Below, in pieces: positions 33,813-42,929 of a stretch of 64,000 bases of DNA (position 1 is its first letter; every line of letters begins with the position of its first letter). Below the pieces are notes generated by a model that was not told the DNA's origin, did no database searches, and was given only the letters and a program-made list of their open reading frames with translations. Origin of the DNA: Phalacrocorax aristotelis (Eukaryota > Chordata > Aves > Suliformes > Phalacrocoracidae); the NCBI RefSeq assembly GCF_949628215.1, contig NW_027441211.1, positions 62,001 to 126,000 on the forward strand, given 5' to 3'. The position numbers were made by a program, and so were the translations under genes.

Positions 33813-35372
33813 TTGCTGATTGGGAAAAGGGTGGGCAGCTAAGGGCCAACGGTGGTCCTGTCCTGTGCCTGTAGGAGCTGACTTCTACCAAGGTCTAAGG
33901 TAGTTGGAAGAGACATGGGTAGGTGGATGGGGGTGTGGTGCTGTCTGAGCGTGCAAAGGGCATCCAGGAGGTTCCCCAGTGGGACATGTGAGCAGCAAGC
34001 GAGGGTGGCTATTGGTTTCCAGTTGACGAGGCAGTTCACTGACCAAGCAGAAGATGTTTCTGTGCAGGCTAGCGCCCTCCTGGCCAAGGCTCTGGTCTTA
34101 GGTTGCGACTCGCAATGTGTCCTTGCCCTTCTGTCGTCCAAGCACTTCTTCCAAAGCCTGGAACTGGAGGGAGTCCCAAAGGAGCTGAAGGGACAGGGGC
34201 AGCCAGGGCCACTGTGTAAGGGGAGATGTGATCCCTCGTCTAGAATTTGGGACAACGGGGGTGGGTTGAGCATGGTTGTGTAAGAGGGGTAGGGGAGGGG
34301 GATGGACAGGCAGGCATTGCCCTCCCTCATGTGAAGGCAATGGGTAGCATCGGTGGCAAGCCCTGGATACTCTGAGGAGGTCTAGAACATAGCAGGAAAA
34401 GCATCTTTGCCCCCACCGGAGCAGCCTTGTGGTCAAAAGCATGAAGTGTTGCAGAGTCCTCCTGCGTGTGTCACTGTGTCCTGAAGGGAAGTGGCTGTGG
34501 AGCAGACCTGCAGGCAGTTCTCCAGAAACCTCACTCAGCTGCTGTGCGGGCTGTGCCTGGAGAGCCGCCAAGCAGGGATGCTTTTCTCCCTTCAGGCTGT
34601 GGAGGGGGAGGCAGTGGTACCCCAGCAGCTCTGCTCTCAGTCCCTCCTTCCCACTCCCTTGTCCTGCACAGGCAATACTTTGGCCCTGCCGCTCTGGGCA
34701 TGCTGCAGGTCGAGTAGGAGGCCCCTCGTGTGCCGTGCTCCTCCCCAACTGTCCTTGCAAAGCCTTGTCAAGCCTGCTTGCTGCAGAGGAGGGCTGGGGG
34801 TCCTGTGGAACTCCCGCCAAGTCTTTGGTCGTGCCTGGTGTGCCGGCAGCCTGGATGGCCAGGGCAGAAGTGGTGGCAAAGACAGGGGCAGGAAGAAGGA
34901 CATGTGTGTGGCTTGGCCATCACATGCCTTGGTGCTGGGGTGCCTCCACCTTTGCCAGTGGTGTCCAGCAAAGAGTGTTGGGAGGGGAACAGCCTTCATT
35001 CTTAGCCACTGGTAGCCTGCTGCTTCAGGCAGGCAGGGGTGGAGGAGAGAAGGAGGATGGCAAAAGAGGGAGGCAATCTTCTGCTGAGAGCACGGCTCAG
35101 TCCCAGCGACAGCGTCTAAACCTGCAGAGCCAAGTGCCCTGCCTAGAAAGGCGATCCCTAAATCAGTGTGAGTGAGCACCGTGTGAGGGAGAGCGACTAA
35201 TGGTGCTGACCTTTGCATGTGGATGTCCAGGCTGAAGCCTCAGGGTTGTGAGGAGACCTGCTCCATTCTTCAGGAAACACTTTAAAGTGATGCCCTGGAG
35301 GGGAAGGGACTGGCATCAGCTGGCGGGGTGGGAGGCTCTTCATCACCGTCTGCATCGTCGGCCTATGCTGAC
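33813..35372. repeat. Class B spacer, copy 5
   Basis: About 1560 bp; carries the same CATCCAGG variant (A33962) as copy 4. No gene seen. Confidence 0.85.
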
Positions 35373-35399
35373 GTGTCATTTCCCCTGGAATCATGTTGG

Positions 35400-35668
35400 C
35401 CTCTAATACTGTCACTTGAAAGGAGGCTGTGTGGCTCAATGGGCATGTCATGAACAGGGAAATGAAAAGGCAGCGTTGCAGGGAACAAAAGCAGTGTCCC
35501 CATTTCTCTAATTGTGATGCTTTGCATAAGAGATGAGCTTGTTGGTGAAGACATGACATGCGCAGAGGGTGCCTGTGGGGCCTGGGGCGGTCTGGGCCAG
35601 TATAAAAGCCAGTCCAGCAGTTGGAATCCTCATCGTCTTCTCTTGCCTTCTCCTCCTTGCTGAACAAG
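35400..35668 (+). promoter_or_regulatory. Promoter and non-coding exon 1 of gene 11
   Basis: TATAAAA 35601-35607, inferred start A35632, exon 1 35632-35668, donor GTGAGC, intron 35669-35999 (331 bp) with a private G-to-T change near 35850 (TCTTTTCAGG). Confidence 0.85.
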
Positions 35669-36020
35669 GTGAGCTGCAACTACCTTTGCCTCACTCTCCT
35701 CTTGGTCTTGTTTTTCTCTGATTCTTTAGGGCTCAATCATGGCTTTTCGTTCAGGTTGGTTCTGCTGAGAGCCTTGCTCCTGTTCCCATAGTCTCTGTCC
35801 AACTTGTTGTCCACTGGGCTTTGATGGAAGGAGGTCTTGGAATGTCTTTTCAGGGAAATCTTGTGGACTGGGCTCCTAAGGCTCTCTTCTTTCCTATGCC
35901 GCCTGTCCCTGCTCCCCAGAGCGTGCCTTTTCTCTTGCCGAGCACCCGGTCAGGCTGCACCTCACACGCTGACTGTGCTTTCCCTGCCCTCTCTCCCAGG
36001 TGCACCTCCGTCCCACGGCC

Positions 36021-36317
36021 ATGTCCTGCTACGATCTGTGCCGTCCCTGTGGGCCAACCCCGCTTGCCAACAGCTGCAACGAGCCCTGTGTCAGGCAGTG
36101 CCAGGACTCCCGGGTGGTGATCCAGCCCTCTCCCGTGGTGGTGACCCTGCCCGGACCCATCCTCAGCTCCTTCCCCCAGAACACTGCTGTGGGATCCACC
36201 ACCTCCGCTGCCGTTGGCAGCATCCTGAGTGAGGAGGGAGTGCCCATCTCCTCCGGGGGCTTTAACATCTCCGGCCTTGGTGGCCGCTACTACGGCAGAA
36301 GGTGCCTGCCCTGCTAA
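36021..36317 (+). CDS. Feather beta-keratin, gene 11 (98 aa)
   Basis: Gln35, Ala56, Glu71, Ile83, the same protein as gene 8. The 3' UTR markers are CATGCG and AATC, plus a GGGGCTGTGCACC change (near 36413) shared only with gene 12; the other genes read GGGGCTGAGCACC. Thus it resembles gene 8 in the coding exon and gene 12 just downstream. Frame intact. Confidence 0.97.
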   Translation: MSCYDLCRPCGPTPLANSCNEPCVRQCQDSRVVIQPSPVVVTLPGPILSSFPQNTAVGSTTSAAVGSILSEEGVPISSGGFNISGLGGRYYGRRCLPC

Positions 36318-36740
36318 AGGCGGGCCAGACGTCCAGTGAGTGCATCGACCGGGAAGCCCAAAGCCAGGTGCCGCACTGAGGACGGAGCTGCTGGCCAGGG
36401 TTTCCAGAGGGGCTGTGCACCCTCGTGCCCTCCTGCAAAGGAGGGATGGAAGCAAGGGGCCTTGCTGTGCTGCCTGGAAACATGGCCAACTGATGTCGTC
36501 TTCTCCTCCTGCTTTCTTCTCCGCATCATGAGTCCCTGTTGCCTCCTGCTGTCCTGTGCCATGGGTTCATCCTGAAGCAAGCTGAGAGGGGCCCAGCTCA
36601 CCACCCCCTGCCCGTGTGTGTGGGAGGAAGACGCGTGTCCCGTTGCTGTGAAGGGTTGCCTGACTGTCAGCTGCACCTGTAGCAGCCCGGACCGGGTCCC
36701 TTCCAGCATGCGCTGCTTTGTTTCACTCTTTAGACTAATC

Positions 36741-36746
36741 ATTAAA
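36741..36746 (+). promoter_or_regulatory. Polyadenylation signal of gene 11
   Basis: ATTAAA, AATC variant. Confidence 0.8.
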
Positions 36747-36810
36747 GTTTATGCTGCATTGTAGCTTGACGTCTCCTCGTGTTCCTTCCCTCGTGGGATG
36801 CCCAGCCAAG

Positions 36811-38370
36811 TTGCTGATTGGGAAAAGGGTGGGCAGCTAAGGGCCAACGGTGGTCCTGTCCTGTGCCTGTAGGAGCTGACTTCTACCAAGGTCTAAGGTA
36901 GTTGGAAGAGACATGGGTAGGTGGATGGGGGTGTGGTGCTGTCTGAGCGTGCAAAGGGCGTCCAGGAGGTTCCCCAGTGGGACATGTGAGCAGCAAGCGA
37001 GGGTGGCTATTGGTTTCCAGTTGACGAGGCAGTTCACTGACCAAGCAGAAGATGTTTCTGTGCAGGCTAGCGCCCTCCTGGCCAAGGCTCTGGTCTTAGG
37101 TTGCGACTCGCAATGTGTCCTTGCCCTTCTGTCGTCCAAGCACTTCTTCCAAAGCCTGGAACTGGAGGGAGTCCCAAAGGAGCTGAAGGGACAGGGGCAG
37201 CCAGGGCCACTGTGTAAGGGGAGATGTGATCCCTCGTCTAGAATTTGGGACAACGGGGGTGGGTTGAGCATGGTTGTGTAAGAGGGGTAGGGGAGGGGGA
37301 TGGACAGGCAGGCATTGCCCTCCCTCATGTGAAGGCAATGGGTAGCATCGGTGGCAAGCCCTGGATACTCTGAGGAGGTCTAGAACATAGCAGGAAAAGC
37401 ATCTTTGCCCCCACCGGAGCAGCCTTGTGGTCAAAAGCATGAAGTGTTGCAGAGTCCTCCTGCGTGTGTCACTGTGTCCTGAAGGGAAGTGGCTGTGGAG
37501 CAGACCTGCAGGCAGTTCTCCAGAAACCTCACTCAGCTGCTGTGCGGGCTGTGCCTGGAGAGCCGCCAAGCAGGGATGCTTTTCTCCCTTCAGGCTGTGG
37601 AGGGGGAGGCAGTGGTACCCCAGCAGCTCTGCTCTCAGTCCCTCCTTCCCACTCCCTTGTCCTGCACAGGCAATACTTTGGCCCTGCCGCTCTGGGCATG
37701 CTGCAGGTCGAGTAGGAGGCCCCTCGTGTGCCGTGCTCCTCCCCAACTGTCCTTGCAAAGCCTTGTCAAGCCTGCTTGCTGCAGAGGAGGGCTGGGGGTC
37801 CTGTGGAACTCCCGCCAAGTCTTTGGTCGTGCCTGGTGTGCCGGCAGCCTGGATGGCCAGGGCAGAAGTGGTGGCAAAGACAGGGGCAGGAAGAAGGACA
37901 TGTGTGTGGCTTGGCCATCACATGCCTTGGTGCTGGGGTGCCTCCACCTTTGCCAGTGGTGTCCAGCAAAGAGTGTTGGGAGGGGAACAGCCTTCATTCT
38001 TAGCCACTGGTAGCCTGCTGCTTCAGGCAGGCAGGGGTGGAGGAGAGAAGGAGGATGGCAAAAGAGGGAGGCAATCTTCTGCTGAGAGCACGGCTCAGTC
38101 CCAGCGACAGCGTCTAAACCTGCAGAGCCAAGTGCCCTGCCTAGAAAGGCGATCCCTAAATCAGTGTGAGTGAGCACCGTGTGAGGGAGAGCGACTAATG
38201 GTGCTGACCTTTGCATGTGGATGTCCAGGCTGAAGCCTCAGGGTTGTGAGGAGACCTGCTCCATTCTTCAGGAAACACTTTAAAGTGATGCCCTGGAGGG
38301 GAAGGGACTGGCATCAGCTGGCGGGGTGGGAGGCTCTTCATCACCGTCTGCATCGTCGGCCTATGCTGAC
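36811..38370. repeat. Class B spacer, copy 6
   Basis: About 1560 bp, last class B spacer; reverts to the GGCGTCCAGG spelling. No gene seen. Confidence 0.85.
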
Positions 38371-38397
38371 GTGTCATTTCCCCTGGAATCATGTTGG

Positions 38398-38666
38398 CCT
38401 CTAATACTGTCACTTGAAAGGAGGCTGTGTGGCTCAATGGGCATGTCATGAACAGGGAAATGAAAAGGCAGCGTTGCAGGGAACAAAAGCAGTGTCCCCA
38501 TTTCTCTAATTGTGATGCTTTGCATAAGAGATGAGCTTGTTGGTGAAGACATGACATGCGCAGAGGGTGCCTGTGGGGCCTGGGGCGGTCTGGGCCAGTA
38601 TAAAAGCCAGTCCAGCAGTTGGAATCCTCATCGTCTTCTCTTGCCTTCTCCTCCTTGCTGAACAAG
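38398..38666 (+). promoter_or_regulatory. Promoter and non-coding exon 1 of gene 12
   Basis: TATAAAA 38599-38605, inferred start A38630, exon 1 38630-38666, donor GTGAGC, intron 38667-38997 (331 bp) with private changes near 38754 and 38768. Confidence 0.85.
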
Positions 38667-39018
38667 GTGAGCTGCAACTACCTTTGCCTCACTCTCCTCT
38701 TGGTCTTGTTTTTCTCTGATTCTTTAGGGCTCAATCATGGCTTTTCGTTCAGGATGGTTCTGCTGAGGGCCTTGCTCCTGTTCCCATAGTCTCTGTCCAA
38801 CTTGTTGTCCACTGGGCTTTGATGGAAGGAGGTCTTGGAATGTCTTTGCAGGGAAATCTTGTGGACTGGGCTCCTAAGGCTCTCTTCTTTCCTATGCCGC
38901 CTGTCCCTGCTCCCCAGAGCGTGCCTTTTCTCTTGCCGAGCACCCGGTCAGGCTGCACCTCACACGCTGACTGTGCTTTCCCTGCCCTCTCTCCCAGGTG
39001 CACCTCCGTCCCACGGCC

Positions 39019-39315
39019 ATGTCCTGCTACGATCTGTGCCGTCCCTGTGGGCCAACCCCGCTTGCCAACAGCTGCAACGAGCCCTGTGTCAGGCAGTGCC
39101 AGGACTCCCGGGTGGTGATCCAGCCCTCTCCCGTGGTGGTGACCCTGCCCGGACCCATCCTCAGCTCCTTCCCCCAGAACACTGCTGTGGGATCCACCAC
39201 TTCCGCTGCCGTTGGCAGCATCCTGAGCGCTGAGGGAGTGCCCATCTCCTCCGGGGGCTTTAACATCTCCGGCCTTGGTGGCCGCTACTACGGCAGAAGG
39301 TGCCTGCCCTGCTAA
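39019..39315 (+). CDS. Feather beta-keratin, gene 12 (98 aa), array-junction gene
   Basis: Gln35 and Ala56 as in class B genes, but Ala71 as in genes 2, 3, 6 and 13, with Ile83. This is the only copy with that mix, and the switch falls inside the coding exon. Ser70 is AGC again and Thr61 has a private silent ACT codon. Upstream sequence is class B; the downstream spacer is class A, the mirror image of gene 6. The 3' UTR has CCGGACG (with genes 1, 6, 13) and CTGTGCACC (with gene 11). Protein intact. Confidence 0.97.
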   Translation: MSCYDLCRPCGPTPLANSCNEPCVRQCQDSRVVIQPSPVVVTLPGPILSSFPQNTAVGSTTSAAVGSILSAEGVPISSGGFNISGLGGRYYGRRCLPC

Positions 39316-39738
39316 AGGCGGGCCGGACGTCCAGTGAGTGCATCGACCGGGAAGCCCAAAGCCAGGTGCCGCACTGAGGACGGAGCTGCTGGCCAGGGTT
39401 TCCAGAGGGGCTGTGCACCCTCGTGCCCTCCTGCAAAGGAGGGATGGAAGCAAGGGGCCTTGCTGTGCTGCCTGGAAACATGGCCAACTGATGTCGTCTT
39501 CTCCTCCTGCTTTCTTCTCCGCATCATGAGTCCCTGTTGCCTCCTGCTGTCCTGTGCCATGGGTTCATCCTGAAGCAAGCTGAGAGGGGCCCAGCTCACC
39601 ACCCCCTGCCCGTGTGTGTGGGAGGAAGACGCGTGTCCCGTTGCTGTGAAGGGTTGCCTGACTGTCAGCTGCACCTGTAGCAGCCCGGACCGGGTCCCTT
39701 CCAGCACGCGCTGCTTTGTTTCACTCTTTAGACTAATC

Positions 39739-39744
39739 ATTAAA
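39739..39744 (+). promoter_or_regulatory. Polyadenylation signal of gene 12
   Basis: ATTAAA, AATC variant. Confidence 0.8.
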
Positions 39745-39808
39745 GTTTATGCTGCATTGTAGCTTGACGTCTCCTCGTGTTCCTTCCCTCGTGGGATGCC
39801 CAGCCAAG

Positions 39809-41522
39809 CGTTCCAGGGGAAATGGGATGCTCTACAAGACAAAGGCCTGTCCAAAGGGATGTGGTGGGCTCACATCTTTCTTGCGGGATTGGGAGGAGGG
39901 GATTCCCACTGACGTGACCTCCTGGAGTGGACTGTACTTCCCATGGGATATAGCCTTCCCAACGTCACCCACATGCCTTTGTCCTAAACACCACACTTGT
40001 TGTGTCTCTAAAACAAAACCCCACGATGCTTTGCGTGGCTCAAGATGTCTGTGGTCTGTGAGAGATGCTCAGATAGTGGTATCCCTCCACTTCTGTGCCC
40101 AGACCATCTCTGCGTGATCCTCAGGCCCCTTTCTGAAGCAGTCAACACTGTTAGCAGAGCTGCACAGTCACTGCTTGGGAGTTTGCATGACTTGTTGCCC
40201 ATGACACGGAAATGAGGGCATCGAGCAAGTCCCTTGCCCACCAGGAGAAGGAAGGAAGGAAGGAAGGAAGGGAGGAAAGAGAGAATCCCTCCAGGATGCA
40301 GCCCTTGTGTCCTCCTGCCTCTCTGCCTTCAACTGCAAGACCACCAGCGTCAGGGAGCAAAGGAACCTTGCTCGTTTGTGATGCTGGCATGCAGTTGGTG
40401 TGGAAAACTGCACGGGGGGGTGGTGGTTGCTCCTGCCACAGGGGATGTAGGAGAGGACAAGCTGCCAGTGCCTTCCTCCCTGGTGCTCTAGTCCTCCACA
40501 GGTGATGTTTTGCTCCATGCCTCCCCAGTCCTGCTTCAGGTAGGGTGAGGGCCACCTCCCGTGTTCTCCCATACGCTGAGGAAACACTTCCAGTGCCCTT
40601 GCCCACAGCTAAAGCCCTGTCTTCCCCGAAAGACAGCTGCTGTCAGCAAACTCCCTGTGCCCTGCTGTGCAGGCAGGCCCCCAGGGAAAGCACTCTCCAT
40701 CACCACGCATGAGCCGTGCTGGGCTGAGAGCAGAAGCGTGGTGGGGGGATAGGATCACACCAGGGAGGGAAGGCAGCATCTGCAGCACATGGTGAGAGAG
40801 CGCAGGGTGCGGCAGAGCACTGGAGCCTTTGGGCAGACCGTCGCCCTAGGCGCTGACCGTGGGAGGATCAAGGTCTGGTCGGAGACTCTACCTGTGGGTT
40901 TTCTGGGTCCGGGATGGGATTGAAAGGAGCCTTAGAAGAAAAGACAGATTTTGCACTTGTAGAATTAATGCAAGCATCCTTTCTTGAAGGAACAAGTCCT
41001 TCCCAACACTGTTGAGATGGATGGAACTGGTGCCCTGTGTCCCAGGTGCGCGGGAGATTTCCTCTTTCCTCTTGCACATCACTGCCCTGACTGCAGTAAC
41101 AACAGGCCCAACGGCCCTGATGAGCCTCACCTGGGCTCTCTCCCGCTTCCCTTTGACCCAGGGCTCTATTTAAGCTCTGTCCTGAGCCCTCAGGCTGTTC
41201 TTTGGCTTGGTGGCAGGAGCGTAAGCCTCCTGTTCTTTCGTGGCTCTGCTTATGCCTGACCGCGAGCCCCCTTGATGCAGACCTCAAACTGCCCACTGAT
41301 TTCCCAGGCTCTCCTTGAACCTGTCTGGTCATTATGGTTCTGGTCAGCAATCAGTGGGCTCTGTTGACGCAGGTTGTGATCACTGGATGTGCTGCTGACC
41401 TGTGGGATGACTGCCCTGCTTGATGTCAGTCCTGCTTCTTCACCATGAACTTGATGGTTGAGCTGGACTCTGGGCTGCTCCCGTCTACTGCCTCTGGGTT
41501 TTCCTTGTTCAGGAGCTGTGCA
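39809..41522. repeat. Truncated class A spacer (copy 6)
   Basis: The first 1714 bp of a class A spacer, matching 5014-6727 with no net length change, (AAGG)6 at 40248-40271. It breaks off at 41522 inside GAGCTGTGCA; the next base departs from the class A sequence and diverged DNA upstream of gene 13 follows. Shares the TCCCGCTTCC variant with copy 5. No gene seen. Confidence 0.9.
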
Positions 41523-41573
41523 CTGCAGTAATTTTCTTTTTACTTTGGTGTTATTTTGCACAGAATTTTGTTA

Positions 41574-41841
41574 TTCTGTAATATTGCCATTTGAAAGGAG
41601 GCTGTGTTTCTCAATTGGCGTGTCGCAAACAGCGAAATGAAAAGGCAGTGTTTGAGGGAACATAAGCAGTGTGCCTGGTTCTACAGGTGTGCTGGTTTAC
41701 ATGTAGATAAGCTTGTTTGTGAAGACGTCACATTTGCAGAGGTTTCTTGTGGTCCTGATGTGGTCTGGGCTGATATAAAAGTTTTTTTAATAGTAGGTTC
41801 CCTCATCCACTTCTCCTGCCTTCTCCGTATTGGTGAACAAG
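41574..41841 (+). promoter_or_regulatory. Diverged promoter and exon 1 of gene 13, splice donor lost
   Basis: Homologous to the array promoters over the same 231 bp without a net length change, but with many substitutions. TATAAAA 41774-41780, inferred start A41805, exon 1 41805-41841 ending AACAAG. The next bases are GGGAGCTGC where all other array genes have GTGAGCTGC, so the GT donor is GG. The proximal CATGCGCA element is degenerate here (CATTTGCAGAGG). The intron equivalent is 41842-42176. Confidence 0.75.
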
Positions 41842-42197
41842 GGGAGCTGCAACTACCTTTGCCTCACTCTTCTCTTTCTGTTTTTTTCTTCTATTTCATT
41901 TGCTGTAACTGAGTTGTGAAGTTGGTTTAGCTTTAGTTGAGACCCTTGTTCTCAGATCCTGCTCTCATTGGCTCTCTTCTCCTTTTCTCCATAGTGGGGA
42001 GTTAGGTCATGGCCTTTTCTGTGTTTGCAGAGTCCCCTTCAGGACTGGGGCTCTACTGCTCTCTTTCTCCTGATGTGCCCTGTATCTTATCCCCAGAGCG
42101 TGCCTTTTCTCTTGCGGAGCACCCTGTCGGGCTGCACCTCACACGCTGACTGTGCTTTCCCTGCCCTCTCTCCCAGGTGCACCTCCGTCCCACGGCC

Positions 42198-42494
42198 ATG
42201 TCCTGCTACGATCTGTGCCGTCCCTGTGGGCCAACCCCGCTTGCCAACAGCTGCAACGAGCCCTGTGTCAGGCAGTGCCAGGACTCCCGGGTGGTGATCG
42301 AACCGTCTCCCGTGGTGGTGACCCTGCCCGGACCCATCCTCAGCTCCTTCCCCCAGAACACCGTTGTGGGATCCACCACCTCCGCTGCCGTTGGCAGCAT
42401 CCTGAGCGCTGAGGGAGTGCCCATCTCCTCCGGGGGCTTTAACATCTCCGGCCTTGGTGGCCGCTACTACGGCAGAAGGTGCCTGCCCTGCTAA
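42198..42494 (+). CDS. Feather beta-keratin, gene 13 (98 aa), converted coding exon
   Basis: Protein identical to genes 2, 3 and 6 (Glu35, Val56, Ala71, Ile83). Near-identity to the array runs only from about 42130, in the last part of the intron, to 42622, 128 nt after the stop. Promoter and intron upstream, and 3' UTR downstream, are strongly diverged, although still keratin-like upstream. This fits conversion of an old gene by an array copy; CCGGACG in the 3' UTR points to a donor like gene 6. The reading frame is intact, but the missing GT donor would impair normal splicing of the leader, leaving at least two upstream ATGs (42009, 42073) if the intron is retained. It may be poorly expressed or use a cryptic donor, for instance the GT at 41833-41834. 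Confidence 0.93.
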   Translation: MSCYDLCRPCGPTPLANSCNEPCVRQCQDSRVVIEPSPVVVTLPGPILSSFPQNTVVGSTTSAAVGSILSAEGVPISSGGFNISGLGGRYYGRRCLPC

Positions 42495-42892
42495 AGGCGG
42501 GCCGGACGTCCAGTGAGTGCATCGACCGGGAAGCCCAAAGCCAGGTGCCGCACTGAGGACGGAGCTGCTGGCCAGGGTTTCCAGAGGGGCTGAGCACCCT
42601 CGTGCCCTCCTGCAAAGGAGGGCGGGCTGTACTGTTCTGTTCTGTCACATGGACAACATAGGTCTTATTCTTGGAATTCCTGCTTTCAGTGGCATTTCTT
42701 GCATCTGTCATTTTCAATTTCAAATTGACTTTGTATAATGTTGTACTTTAAAGTTATATCAGTGGAGTGGTTTTATTTGGCAATTAAGGAAAAATGGAAT
42801 CTTGCTTGCTCTTTTCAGTTGGAATGTGTTAAAGGGCTTTTCTTAATTATATATTGCTTTTGTTTTGCAGAACGCTACTTTAGTTTGTAATC

Positions 42893-42898
42893 ATTAAA
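42893..42898 (+). promoter_or_regulatory. Polyadenylation signal of gene 13 (own 3' end)
   Basis: TCATTAAACTGACGTTGCAT resembles the 3' ends of gene 15 (CATTAAAGTTATGCTGCATC) and of the array genes, so it is probably the original keratin 3' end left outside the conversion tract. It lies 399 nt after the stop. Confidence 0.7.
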
Positions 42899-42929
42899 CT
42901 GACGTTGCATCTGAATTTGAGTTTCATTG

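Larger units (their letters stand above)
21821..39808 (+). repeat. Tandem array of 2998-bp feather-keratin units (class B spacers)
   Basis: Six consecutive units with an invariant period of 2998 bp (ATGs at 24029, 27027, 30025, 33023, 36021, 39019). No length variation at all, against three lengths in the class A array. The unit-specific spacer of about 1560 bp is unrelated to the class A spacer by eye; homology resumes just upstream of the promoter. The array ends in the 3' flank of gene 12, where a class A spacer begins again at 39809. Confidence 0.97.

Noticed and set aside
11-39808. CRISPR-like or satellite interpretation of the periodic array
   Set aside because: The period is 3.0-4.2 kb and each unit contains a full gene with promoter, intron and polyadenylation signal; it is a gene array.
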